From NCBI RefSeq assembly GCF_021134715.1, contig NC_060023.1:2666001-2730000 (forward strand): DNA of 64,000 nt. Direction: 5' to 3'. Below are positions 41,641-53,691 of this stretch, in pieces. The notes beneath the pieces were generated by a model. It was not told the origin of the DNA, ran no database searches, and saw nothing but the letters and a program-made list of their open reading frames with translations. The stretch is from Daphnia pulex (taxonomy: Eukaryota; Arthropoda; Branchiopoda; Diplostraca; Daphniidae). The translations under genes were made by a program, and so were the position numbers. Every line of letters starts with the position of its first letter. The stretch's first letter is position 1.

Positions 41641-43710
41641 ACCTGCTCTTGCGTCGATTGTAGTGGCAGTTGCCCGATACCCAAGCCGTGTGGCCGCCCG
41701 CCGCCTCTGCCTGATGAGCCGTGACCCATCGGTTCCCATGTATGGTGTCTCTTTCGTCATGTTGATGGTCTTCCTCGCAGTTTCCGGCACCTTCTTGGTG
41801 ACTTTTGTCTGGAAGTGGCACGTGGGCCGAGTCGGTAAAAGTCACGTTATCATCGCCTTATCGACTGTGACGACACTTTCGTTGGCCCCAAAAAATTCAC
41901 GACTCATGGGGGCACCAAAGATTTGGTCAAAAAATGGACAATCAAATCATATCCATTGTTTTTTTTGTTTGCTGAGTTATCATCTGAATGATGAAGAAGA
42001 AATCAAATTACGAAAATGTGATCGTCTCGCGTGTTTGATGTGTCTGGTGTCGCGGTTCTCCATGCTCTCGACTCGATGCTTTTTGGGAGGTAAATAAAAC
42101 TAAGAATAAAAATTCAATGATAATATGGGAGCTTAAATAGTAAAGTTAATATAATCTGTTCTAAATGTGTGAAATATCAGTTCTTGACTAGTATTTACCA
42201 TGTAATTGCCCTATTGATGCATGGTAGTTTGCACTGTATGCTGTAAAACCTTTTTGTTTTGTGCAGATTTGAGCCCAGAATCAGCCATCATAACAACAAG
42301 ATGTGCTGAGTAGTCACAGTCTGTCTGTCTCACCTGCCACCCATCAACAATCTTATAGTGTCATTGCTTGGGTAATTATTTTTATGTTACTTTTATCAAC
42401 CTGTAACCCGCTAGATTTTTCCTCATGCACATCATGATGCCTAAATGCAGTGTATCACATGGGGATCTTCAATTATACTGTTATTTAATACTAATAAGGG
42501 TTAACCCATACTGTTTCGTACTTGTTGTTTCTGTCAATATTTTTTAGAAAACCCATTTTATAAATTTTAATTCAGATAAATAACATCCCTTTTCATTGGA
42601 GCAATTACCGTATTTCTTCTTCCCCTTTCTTTAAATTTTCTCGTGTATGCCCATACGAGTGTGGGTGTATTCACGAGGACCCCCTTTTCTTCTATCCCGT
42701 CTGGTGTTATTTAACTCTTCATCAGCGGATGGATGGAGGCATGGAGCAACTGTGGATGTATTTCCCAGCAGGCCTAAAAGTAGGAAAACATTGATCTCTA
42801 TTCTTCCTTATTGACAGTTTTTGGTGGGGTTGATTATAATTCCTTACGTAGTCACGTAGTATGTTTATTCCTAAGTTAGGCGGTTGATGCGGTTGGCTGC
42901 AACTGTTTTATTCTCTCTCCGTTTTGTTTTTTCTCAGTCAGGACTCAGGATTCACTAAAAATCTCATTTTTCGAACGACTGCAGATCAGGCTTGTTCTTG
43001 TACCTCACGACTTCATCTGTGAGTAAACCATCACATTCGAAAATGTTTGAACTTTAAACACTTCAAGCAAAGTGCAAACAAGACAATTTTGAATATTTTG
43101 ACGAAGAGTGACTTTCCGCCACTCCGGCACCTGCACCTCGTATAAAACTATTTTTCATGCAACCAAATATAACATTTGAAATAAGGCTGTCAGTGAGCCA
43201 GTTTAACCGTCGGCGTCGGTCCATATCAAGCGGGCTGCGGGCCACATCAAACCGCCATCAGCTGTAATGATTTCGCGGTGTTTTCCGCTGTTTTTTTTCG
43301 ATAAAAAACATTGAATTTATTGCGAGGCAGAGCGGGTTTGGTGCAAAACCGCCTCTCGCTGTCAGCTTTACACCCAAATTTGATCGAACTTCTTTATGTC
43401 GTCTTAACCAATGATATGCGTGCCCGTATTTTTTTTTCTAGTGCTAATTAGATGTTACATAAATTTCCTTGCAGTTAAAATAAATTGTTAAAGACAATAG
43501 GGAACGGTTGGGTAAGTCATCAGTTGCCGTACCAGTTACCACAATGAATTATGAGAACAACACAGAAATTATTTTATTAACTGACTCCTTTATTCTCCAG
43601 AACACAAATAAACACTTATTGGAGCTCGCCTCATTCACACACGGACGAAAAAATTAGTTCACTACTCTAAATTTTTCAATACCGGTTACTAAGAACACAA
43701 AACTTGTGCG
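41641..43710. other. Unassigned insert between LRR copies 3 and 4
   Basis: The first 300 bp (41,640-41,940) are clearly GC-richer than the surroundings and have a 150-codon frame on the plus strand without ATG and an interrupted frame on the minus strand. No family was recognised. The remainder is AT-rich spacer. Confidence 0.45.
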
Positions 43711-45428
43711 TTAATAGCTAGCGCTGCTATAACTTGCATAAGTTGTACGTTCAGTTTCATCATTCTCAAACTCTAAAAATAATTCCCAATTGTTACGACG
43801 AGCGATTTTGTACCAATCATAAACATTGCGAAGAGTGACTTTTTCACAAAAAGAGCAGATTATTTCTGCAAGACGATTGCCATTTATTAATAGTGCATCT
43901 AATCCCTGCTTTGTCACTAAATTACAGCGTATTAAATATAGTACCTGAAGATTTTTTAAGATGCCATTTTTCATGGCTTCTTGTAAAAATTCGTCGGTGA
44001 GTGCGTTACAATAAGATATGTCAACTTCTTCTAGTAAAGGACAAGATAACAAAGCAAATAGAATGTCATTTGAAAGGTTGAAGCCGCATTCTAAAATCTT
44101 AAGGTCCCCAAAAATAACTCGTCCTTTTTCATTGCGTAATTGAATCACTTCGTTTTCAGACAAGGCACTTAAACTTTCGCAATGCTTTTCGAAAATTAGT
44201 GAGGTTAAATTGGGACAAAATTTTACAATGGTCCAAATGTCGACTTCGAAGTGCAGAAGGTCGAGAACTTTCAATGAATTTCCGACAACTTTTAGCACTG
44301 GAGCAATGCCCATGTCGAAGGTAATTTCATCTCCTCTAGATCTGTTTAAGTCTCCTAAGATCGGTTTAAGTCCTAAGATTCTGAGTAATCGGAAGTTCTT
44401 CAAATTTGTTAAACAAAACAAATCAGAGTCTGTTAATCCCTTCTTAACAACAATAGTGAGATCGAGAAGCCCTGGGCAACATCCTACTACCAACCCGAAA
44501 TTCCCTTTTCGATATAAACCAGCAGGACGGATTTTCAGACGAAGGAAAGGGAATTTTATAATTTGGGGTCGACTTTGAACTCTCGCCGCTGACTTAACCA
44601 CTTCTACTAAAACATCAAAGATATTTCGATTTTCGATGACCTGTAAGGCTGAAAAATGGTGTAGAGCCATTTTGGTTCCTTTTTTCGTCACGAAACGACA
44701 CAAAATCAACAACTGTCGAAGTGTGCTGCGCAGCTCACTTGATTGGAGAATTAACCATTCAATACCAGTGTCCGTCACTCTGGAGCAATAATTTACATCC
44801 AATACCCTAGATTTATTAAATAAAAAGAAAAATAACAGTCAGTCAATAAACCATATTCCCATGCAAACTGAAACTAGAATAAATTTTTTAAAAATACCTT
44901 AAATTTTTACACCATGTCCCTATGATTTTTAAACAAGAGTCTCCCACATTTGTTTTTTGCATGACTAACACTTGTAGTTTCTCAAGTCTTCTGAAATTCA
45001 GGTATTGCTCATTGTAGTTACTATAGCGGCATAAATTGGGAATAATTAATTTTTTAAGCTCGGGGGTAATGAGAAACCCAATGTTGAAATTTTTTAATTT
45101 CTTTTCTCTAGGGAATGAACAGATGATCTCCTCCAACAAAATGGTTGCTAAAGTATGGTTCAGAATTTTTTAGAAATAAAAATATGTATAAGCAATATTA
45201 GGCATTCAATTATGCAATGCAAATCACTCTTTAAAATAGTCGCCGTAATCTCAACTTACGTATTTTGTGAAACGAATTGTTGTCGGATTCGCCTTCAGTT
45301 GTTTCTGAGATGGAACATGAACTACCCGTCTCCGGTTTGGGAGTAGGCCTATATATATGTTCTAAATTATCTTGTATGACACAAAGACACTGTGAATAAA
45401 GTGAACACACAGGCGATACTTCAGGCAT
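43711..45428 (-). CDS. Leucine-rich repeat protein, copy 4
   Basis: Exons 45260-45428, 44898-45147 and 43711-44806 (phases 1 and 2) give 504 residues. The start is MPEVSPVCSLYSQCLCVIQD. The second exon has TILLEEIICSFPREKKLKNF and CRYSNYNEQYLNFRRLEKLQ, with an extra Arg-Tyr-Ser insertion relative to copies 1 and 2. A seven-codon insertion (PILGDLN) lies in the third exon. The LRRs are as in copy 1. All frames are open. Confidence 0.78.
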
Positions 45429-45655
45429 CCTCTACTAATATAAAATAAATGCAAGATATCAAAATAGTAATCAAAGATTCGTTTGACTAACACAGCGCGA
45501 CAGTCAGTGCGTCGAAGCAATGAATGACAACTGAAGAACACAAGTATTTTTCAGCCATCTCTGGCCGTTTTTTCGTCGTTTTCCTCTTCAACGTTTCTGA
45601 CGATTTTCTCAGACTAAAGACGTCGCTTGAGAGATTCCGTTTCTTGCTCAAACAG

Positions 45656-45946
45656 TCTCCGGCTAAATACGATTTTGGCTATGCGGTATAAAGTGCGATT
45701 ATTTTTACGTCAACTTTGGCAACAACGAAAACCGCAACGGTGACAAAACAAAAGGACAATCAGGGACAATATTATGTTGTTCTCCCTGAGTCATCTTTGC
45801 TGTTGGTGGCTATTCCGCGCTACGTCGCAGATGTTAAATATATGAGGGAAACTATTCAAGCCGGCAGATAAACCAGGCTATATGCGCAGACGGAATACAA
45901 ACCAGCATTCAGCGTTCAGCTCACTTGCAAACATACGCAAAAATTA
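45656..45946 (+). pseudogene. Cuticle gene fragment C (most decayed)
   Basis: Begins SPAKYDFGYAV after the same CTTGCTCAAACAG junction as A and B. Several indels and a missing block (the LPDGR to VDGY part) follow. It is the oldest of the three fragments. Confidence 0.7.
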
Positions 45947-46351
45947 AGATTTTTTTCCCCATTATAATGTTTAATCTAGATTTATGGCATCGACGACAGT
46001 GTGAATAAAGCACTATGCCATAATTAGAAGTGAACGAATAAATAAATTGTGTAGTTATTTAAAAATTTGAACTGAAATAATTAAGTTGGCCACTAATAAG
46101 ATATCTCTTCACGACAATCAGCTTCTAGGCAAATGCTTGTAAATTACTATGCCTTACCACAATGAATTTATTTACTTATTATGTTTGAAAATTGGGGCAA
46201 TATGACGTAAAAGGGAATTTGAGATAAACATCACAGAAATGTTTTCATGTCATCTTTATATTTCTCCAGAACACAAGAAATTCAATAAATGACGTAAAAG
46301 CAAGTTCGCTGCTCTGCATTTTTCAGTAACTAAGAACACAAATCTTTAGCG

Positions 46352-48046
46352 TTAATAGTTAGCGTTGCTATAACTTGCATAAGTTATACGTTCAGTATCC
46401 AAATTCTCAAACTCTAAAATCAATTCCCAATTGTAAAGATGGGCGATTTTATACCAATCATAAACATTATCTTTGGTTACTTTTTCACAATAAGAGAAAA
46501 TTATTTCTGCAAGAGGATTGCCGTCATTGATCAGTAGTGCGTCTAATCCCTGCTTTGTCACTAAATTACAGGCTGTTAAATATAGTACCTGAAGATTTTT
46601 AAAGATGCCAATTTTCATGGCTTCTTGTAAAAAATCGTCGGTGAGTGCGTTACAATCTGATATATCAACTTCCTCTAGTAAAGGACAAGATAACAAAGCA
46701 AATAGAATGTCATTTGAAAGGTTGAAGCCGCAATCTAGAAACTGAAGATCCTCAAAAATAACTCGCCCTTTTTCTTTCCGCAATTGAATTACCTCGTTTT
46801 CAGACAAGGCACTTAAACTTTCGCAATGCTTTTGGAAAATTAGTGAGATTAAATTGGGACAATATTTGACAATGGTCCAAATGTCAACTTCAAAGTACGG
46901 AAGGTTGAGAACTTTTAATGAATTTCCGATCACCTTAAGCGATGGAGCAATGCCCATGTCGAAGGTGATTTCATCTCCTCTAGAGCGTTTGAGCCCTGTC
47001 ATGATGAGTAATCGAAGATTCTTCAAATTCGTTAAGCAAAACAAATCAGAGTCTGTTAATCCCTTCTTAACAACAATAGTGAGATCGAGAAGCCCAGGGC
47101 AACATCCTAGTACTAACCCAAGATCACCTTTTCTATATAAACCAAGAGGACGGATTCTTAGTCGAAAGAAAGGGAATTTTACAATTTGGGGTTGGGGTTG
47201 AATTCTCGCCGCTGACTTAACCACTTCTACTAAAACATCAAAGATATTTCGATTTTCGATGACCTGTAAGGCTGGAAAATGCTGTAGAGCCATTTTGGTT
47301 CCTTTTTTCGTCACGGAACGACAGGAAATCAACAACTGTTGAAGTGTGTTGCGCAACTCACTTGATTGGAGAATTAACCATTCGATGCCAGTGTCCGTCA
47401 CTCTGGAGCAATAATTTACATCCAATACCCTACAAAATTACAAAAACAACAGTCAAAAATATACCATATTCCCATGAAAAGTGAAACCAGAATAAATTTT
47501 AAATACCTTAAATTTTTACACCACTTCCCTATGATTTTTAAACAAGAGTCTCCCGCATTTGTTTTTTTCATGACTAACACTTGCAGTTTTTCAAGTTTTC
47601 TGAAATTCAGGTATTGCTCATTCTGGTTGCTATAGCGACACAAATTGGGAATAATTAATTTTCGAAGCTCGGGGGTAATGAGAAACCCAATGTTGAAATT
47701 TTTCAATTTCTTTTCTTGAGGGAATGAACAGATGATCTCCTCCAACAAAACGGTAGCTAAAGTAGGATTTAAAATTTTTGCAAAATAAAAACATGATGTA
47801 AAGATTAGGCAATTGCTCATTAAAAAGTCGCCGTAATCTCGACTTACGTATTTTGTGAAACGGATTGTTGTCGGATTCGCCTTCTTCAGTTGTTTCTGAG
47901 ATGGAACATGAACTACCCGTCTCCAATTTCCTTCGCTTATTGACACTTTTAACTTTGGGAGTAGGCCTATAAATATGTTCTAAATTGTCTTGTATGGTAT
48001 AAAGACAATGTGAATAAAGTGAAAAGACAGCCGATACATTAGGCAT
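46352..48046 (-). CDS. Leucine-rich repeat protein, copy 5
   Basis: Exons 47848-48046, 47507-47756 and 46352-47429 (phases 1 and 2) give 508 residues. The start is MPNVSAVFSLYSHCLYTIQD. It keeps the basic patch VKSVNKRRKLE that copies 3 and 4 lost, so it shares an older state with copies 1 and 2 there. LRRs include LGLVLGCCPGLLDLTIVVKK and LQVLYLTACNLVTKQGLDAL. All splice sites and the frame are intact. Confidence 0.78.
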
Positions 48047-48149
48047 CTTCTACTGCTGGTATTAAAAATTGCGAGAAATAAAAAATTAAAATGTTGATCA
48101 AAGATTCGTTTGACTAACACAACGCGACACTCAGTGCGTCTAAGCGATG

Positions 48150-48450
48150 AATGCCATCTGAAGAGCAACTATATTATTCAGCATATCCGTTTTTTCGTCG
48201 TTTTCCCCTTCAACGTTTCTCGACGCTTTCTCCGAAAAGGTTAGACGTTGTTTGCGAGATTCCACCCATTATTTGTCTAAGTCAAACTGCGCCAACTCCC
48301 AACTTAACAAATCGACGGCTTCTTGAAAGGGGGAGAAACTTTCGCCTCTACGGGTTTCGCCCCGATCACAAAATTGCCTGTTGCTCGCGCTGGTGCCTCA
48401 ATCTCTTCAAATTGCAATTTACCTTTTTTTTCCTAGTTCATTACTAGACC
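48150..48450. repeat. Upstream flank of LRR copy 5, shared with copy 3
   Basis: Matches 41,400-41,640, including TCTCCGAAAAGGTTAGACG and GAGAAACTTTCGCCTCT. Confidence 0.6.
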
Positions 48451-48749
48451 ATTAGATGTTAATTAACATATTATCTGAACTCTGCTTATACGTTACATAC
48501 CAATTTGCAGAAATAATGTAAAATTTGACACCAGTGCTGCGAATTGAGATTGATGAGAGTGAGATTCTTTTCAGATCTTTTTATATATGATTTATTATCA
48601 AAGGATGTACAGAAATAGACTCTATATAGGGCTCAATAGCGTTATAATCCCGAAATCTATAAACTAATTAATTTTTTGTCATTACAAACGGATTTATTTT
48701 TAATCACAAGAGCTTCGCGCGATGCGACATTAGAGCTCGTCGAATTCCC

Positions 48750-49554
48750 TCATAAAACGGTTGATAGGGTAAATGGAAACGTAAAGCAGCCAACAACTTC
48801 TTGGGCGACTTTTAATTCATACCGCATGTTGTAAGTTGCGTTCTTTGAAATAAAAAAATTAGAACAATATTTAAAAAACCAACTTGAACAGAACAAATTC
48901 ACTCCAGCCTTATACTATATACCTGCATGTCTCCGTTAACACCCAGCCATATTTCATTAAACAACAATTTGATATTGAAAGTGTAACTGGCTGCAGGAAC
49001 AGGGCAAGTAGAGACCGGAAGAGAAATCAAATCCGGATAGTTGACCATATAATAGCACAGGTCAAGTTGGCTGGATAGAAGTAAAAGTGAGATTGTACAA
49101 ATAGTTAAAACGTTCATCCACCCGTTATTGTATAAATGACATTTTAAAATAAAATTCCTATATTACCAGCTGCCTGAAATTCCGTCTAGACAAGGAACTA
49201 TGGCATTGTCCGATTCTCGCCTGATAAGTTTCATGAGCATCACACCCTCGGGTGTGGGTTGCGAGCTTCTGGCCGTCACAGACAACTCGATCGATCCACC
49301 GGGCACAAGTGTTATTTCATCGCTATTAGTCGATTGTCCACTGAACGCAATCGAAGTTCCCCCTGTTTTTCCAAGAAAATGAATTAATTTACATGCAGCA
49401 TAAAGCGCACAATATAAAAGAGCGAGTCGGTGTGCTGCGTAAAATGTCTCTTACCGCAATCCAAAATGGTGTGAGAGCACCATGTTGGGGTGGCAACCAA
49501 ATACACAAATAGAAGAGCAAATTTAGCAAATAAGGAAAATGCTGGGCGTTTCAT
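48750..49554 (-). CDS. GM2-activator-like secreted protein A (divergent)
   Basis: Four exons give 178 residues: 49455-49554, 49167-49362, 48923-49070 and 48750-48842. The signal peptide is MKRPAFSLFAKFALLFVYL and the mature part starts near SHTILDC. The GM2-AP fold is marked by GGTSIAFSGQ, LVPGGSIELSV, AIVPCLDGISGSC, LDLCYYMVNYPDL, STCPVPAASYTFN, IWLGVNG and EVVGCFTFPFTL. Family members bind and present glycolipids. It has six family cysteines rather than eight: the pair that links the loop between LDLC and CPVP is missing. The second and third family exons are fused. Otherwise the exon borders match the other three genes. No TATA was assigned. Confidence 0.8.
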
Positions 49555-50611
49555 TCCGGATAGATTGAAATCTTTTAGTGGACGCACGAGCCGAACACAC
49601 AGCACAGTTGAATGTTTGACACGTTTACCTTCAGACCATCATTCAACCTAACAATCAGACAGACGAAAATCTGACAAACATTTGCTCTGCCCCTCGTCAA
49701 AGATAAAATTTTCTCTGCCCTCAAAAAGGATAAGACAAATGACGGAAGAGTCAACAAACAAGCCAAAAATTGATATCGATTTGACGCACTGAAAATGTGA
49801 AAAAGTTCTGAAATGTTTTTGGTGTACAGCGTCACGTTACCGACTGGCATAGATTTTGTCGTGATCGCCTTCGTGATTAAACATTTTAATCTAGACTAAC
49901 AGTTTATTTTTCGATTTTAATTTATCGCAAGGTTGCATGAAATTACGAATTTATTATGCTATACTTTTCTTAAACTTCTTTTCGGACGAAGCTGAAAGAA
50001 ACCGGAAGAAATAAACGACTGTGGCACCAAGAGAGATATCTGCAATAGACGCGCAATTATTCAATTCAATAACAATTAATAGAACAGGAATCATTGCGGT
50101 AAAACGCGACCAAAACCGATCGTTATAAGCGCAACAGTATTATTGTTCTGATAAGAAGGAAAACCCAAATTTGAGCATACAAAGTCATTGTATGATATCA
50201 AGCTGATGTTTACTGAGTACGTTGAGTGTTCTGTGCACGCGCACTACTTGGCAATTGTCGTACCGCGCCTGATGGTATTATCTTCATTATTTTATCTTTG
50301 CATAGGGTAATAGTTTGTTTCTATGTCATGTTTAGTCATCAAGCACTGCATCGATGAAGAAGGCAAGAACGAGGAAGTCTGCTAATAATAACATTTTTAA
50401 AACCACCATATTTGATGCATTTCACCTTAATGACATGCACGACATGATGGGTTAATGATATTTACAGCACACTCGATTTTAGATTACAGCGTTTTACACG
50501 CAAATAAGATCCAGTATTAAGATTTATTATTCTTAGCATTTTTAAAATGACATTAGATTAATAAGAAATCAAAGCTCAGCAAGTAATATTTTTTTTTTCA
50601 AAACGGAAAGT
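49555..50611. other. Spacer between GM2-AP genes A and B
   Basis: AT-rich with no supported gene. A short ORF at 49,575-49,850 overlaps the upstream flank of gene A and has no signal peptide or match. Confidence 0.45.
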
Positions 50612-51553
50612 CTAGATGGCAACCAGCGTGTATTGCAGATCGAGACAGCCCAAAATGGTTTCATTGGCGAAGCCTAGGTTAGCAACAACTTCGGTGCGCG
50701 TGTTGTAGTCACCCTATTTATGCGCGGATCGAGAAATAATAATTAGCGAAATAGTTGCGCTCTTTTCATTAATAAAGAGGATCATATATGCTTTTGATCA
50801 CTTACGTTAACTCCTCCGTCAATGGCAAGCCATTCAGAAGTGAAGGTGACGTAAGCCGAAGGATTGTAGTAGACGCTAGCAGCGAGTGGGCAGGAGCAGG
50901 ACACGTCGTTCGGGAATAAAGTGCAAACGTATTCTGGGTAGGTTGCAATCGCAGTGCACAGTTCAATTGTGCTACATTTTTGGGATCAAATTTTTAATGG
51001 GCGTGAGTCGTAATGTGTATAATATTTTAACTGTAAATTTTTATGAAACTTACCAGGTGCCAGCGATTCCGTTCAGGCAGGGAACTTCGTAGTTGTCGGT
51101 GGTACGGGTCGTAACTTTTCGAACTTGCAAGTTATCTTCAGCAGTGGCTTCAATCAGAGTTGTAGTCTATGTGAACGTATGTTATAGCTATTATAATTGT
51201 GATGATGACAGATGATAATCGAATATAAAACACACATTTCAATTGTATTGATTTAGTGAGTGTGCGATTTACCGTCAAATCCATGAAGAGCCTGCCAGGA
51301 ACTGGGGTCTGATCTTGAAGAACGTCTCCAGCAAAAGAAATGGGGGATCCAGCAGGACCTAAATGACATTTAGAGTTAAATATTAAAGTCGTTTAGCCCG
51401 GATGATTGTATTCGTAAATATGTTAAATGTATTCGAAACTTTTGGAAAGCAGCAAGAATTCAACATACCACAGTCCTGAAGCCCCTTCTTCCTAACGATG
51501 ACGCTAGAGGAAACGACTGCCACCAAAAGAGCTGCAACAACCAAGAATTTCAT
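50612..51553 (-). CDS. GM2-activator-like secreted protein B
   Basis: Five exons give 183 residues: 51469-51553, 51273-51358, 51054-51166, 50806-50971 and 50612-50713 (phases 1, 0, 2, 0). The signal peptide is MKFLVVAALLVAVVSSS. Landmarks are GLQDCGPAGSPISFAGDVLQ, PVPGRLFMDLT, NYEVPCLNGIAGTC, IELCTAIATYPEYVC, VSCSCPLAASVYYNPSAYVT, EWLAIDGGVNGDYNTRTEVV and ILGCLDLQYTLV. Eight cysteines match those of human GM2A in order and spacing. A TATA box (TATAAATA) lies at 51,649-51,656 on the minus strand. The protein should be a secreted or lysosomal lipid-binding protein; in arthropods the ligand is not known. Confidence 0.9.
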
Positions 51554-51648
51554 TTTTATAGAATAATTCTTATATATTACCGAAAGTCTATTAGTCGACA
51601 AAAACGCGGAACAGGAGCGACTAATATCATTCAAAGCGGAACTGGTGT

Positions 51649-51656
51649 TATTTATA
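51649..51656 (-). promoter_or_regulatory. TATA box of GM2-AP gene B
   Basis: TATAAATA on the minus strand about 95 bp before the ATG. Confidence 0.6.
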
Positions 51657-51739
51657 CGGGTTCTTATATGGCTATCATTCTCATGAGACGTCAGAATTCA
51701 CCTCAAAAACCTTTCAAGTTTCCTGTTCACTCTGTGTTG

Positions 51740-51950
51740 GTTCACGTAGTCCTATTAAATTATGCGTTTTGTTTAAATAGATTTATCTTTGTTGTTTGTT
51801 ATTTCAGTGGTTCCATCACGCGGGCATCAGTTAAAGAGGACTATATACAAATCAACTCCATGCCACTTTTGTTTGAACTGTGTGGGTTATATGGTGCGAT
51901 ACATAAATACGATATCTCTTCCGTTATCTATACACTTAACTGTCGAGCCC
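51740..51950 (+). repeat. GM2-AP cluster repeat, copy 1
   Basis: Shares the order TTATTTCAGTGGTT..GGCATCAG..GGACTA..TTTGAACTG..GCGATA with 54,640-54,790 and, more weakly, 54,290-54,420. No coding role is seen. Confidence 0.5.
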
Positions 51951-52677
51951 CGCTGAGTCGATCATGGGTTCGTTTTGAGTAATTTTTTTTTACTGGATTA
52001 CCTTTATTTCGACGTGAACTGCTGGGCGCTATTCTCTGGGTTCGGTGTCTAAGGCCAATAAATAATATGTCAATTTGGGGTGTTTATATACATGTTACTT
52101 ACCAATGTACGTCATTGAATAAGTTAGATAAGGTATACGTATGTGAGAAAGAATAAGTAATATACGTAACTGTTTACAATAAAAATCCAGCCCAAAAATA
52201 TTTATTAACGTAACGGTAACACTAATCACGATGTGTGCAGGTGCAGCACCGTAAAACAAATTACTACATTATTACATTTTACAATTTTACATTATTTACG
52301 CACGTTGTAATATTTATAATTACAGATAAATTCATGTACAGAAAAAATGTTGAATGTTTACATTTTTTGGTTGCTGTGAATTGTGTCAATAAAGATATGG
52401 AAGCGCTTGAAGCATTCATGGCAGTATAGTTTATTAGTTTGGGGCATACGTTTCACGAAACAATTTATATTTTAGCCACCCTTCATTGGGCTTCTTTATG
52501 ATGTCTTAAGTAACCAATGGTATAAGAGCTCGAAATGTGTAATCAGCAGAACATCAATACTTATACCAATCGTACCTAACTCTCCTAAACTAGCAGTCAA
52601 AATTGGAGTATTTGTATGAGATAAAACAAAAAACTAGATATAGCTTGCTGAGGACCATTTTGACGTCAGTATAGCGG

Positions 52678-52685
52678 TATAAAAG
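52678..52685 (+). promoter_or_regulatory. TATA box of GM2-AP gene C
   Basis: TATAAAAG, with the same flank (GGACGG) as in gene D (GGAGGG), about 90 bp before the ATG. Confidence 0.65.
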
Positions 52686-52771
52686 GACGGCTGTGATACT
52701 TCATTATTCGTACTAGCTCACGACAGATCAACTCTCGTTGTAATTTGCCAAGTCGACTAAAAAAAAACGAA

Positions 52772-53691
52772 ATGAAATTCTTGATTGTTGCAGCTCTCCT
52801 GGTGGCGACCGTTTCGGCCAAGTCGGTGAAAATCACAAGTCTCACCAACTGCGGTAATTTCATTCATTTTCTTTCTTAGTTAAATAGGTTAATATAAATA
52901 CGATGTTATTTCTTTCATTGCGCAGGAGGTCCTGGAGCTCCCATTACTTTCTCCGGATCGATCCTGACTGATCCAGTACCAGTTCCCGGTCAAATGAAGA
53001 TGGATTTGACGGTAAATAAAATAAACAATCCAACATGTCTTTGTAAATCGCATGATGTAAATCGCATCATAATTATTAGAAGGTGCTTTTACTAAATCTT
53101 CTATTTTTAACATATTATTCATGTATAGACTGTCGCGGCTGTTGCAGCAACTGCTGGCGATGGACTCCAAGTCCGCAAAGTTACCACCCGCACCGCCGAC
53201 AACTTCGAGGTTCCTTGCTTGAACGGCATTGCTGGCACTTGGTAAGAAAACAACAAATAACATTCCTAATATAAGCTCATAACTTGTCATCTAATGTTTG
53301 TATTCGTTTTTGCGTTCTACCAACCAAATCAAAAGCACGGTTGATTTGTGCACTGCTCTTACCACCTACCCCGAATACATCTGCTCCATCTTCCCTCCCG
53401 ATCTCCCATGCTCCTGCCCCATCGCCGCTGGTACCTACAACGCTCCCGATGCTTTCGTGACATTCGACGCCGAATGGCTCGCCATCAACGGAGGAGTTAA
53501 CGTAAGCGATTCGAATATTTCATTCGCCTTCTCTTGATACTTAACTTTATTTGCTGCTTATTTGGTTATAAATGATTCTGATTTTATAGGGTGATTACAC
53601 CACCCGCACTGAAGTTGTCTCTGCCCTTGGAGCACCCAACGAGCTCGTCTTGGGCTGCATTGATTTGGCCTACACTTTGGTGGCTGCTTAA
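52772..53691 (+). CDS. GM2-activator-like secreted protein C
   Basis: Five exons give 182 residues: 52772-52853, 52926-53011, 53129-53241, 53336-53501 and 53590-53691. Exon sizes 82, 86, 113, 166 and 102 are the same as in gene D and nearly so in gene B. The signal peptide is MKFLIVAALLVATVSA. Landmarks are LTNCGGPGAPITFSGSIL, PVPGQMKMDLT, FEVPCLNGIAGTC, VDLCTALTTYPEYIC, LPCSCPIAAGTY, AEWLAINGGVNGDYTTR and LGCIDLAYTLVAA. The eight cysteines agree with the four disulfides of GM2A. All introns are GT-AG and 70 to 120 bp long. Confidence 0.92.

Noticed and set aside
41521-41790. A ribosomal-protein-like string (RRCRKLRG) on the minus strand
   Set aside because: The resemblance to a ribosomal protein L27a start is only a few residues, is out of any open frame and does not continue.
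34391-48046. Reading the LRR array as immune receptors
   Set aside because: There is no signal peptide, membrane segment, TIR, NB-ARC or death domain; the repeats look like the intracellular AMN1/FBXL type.
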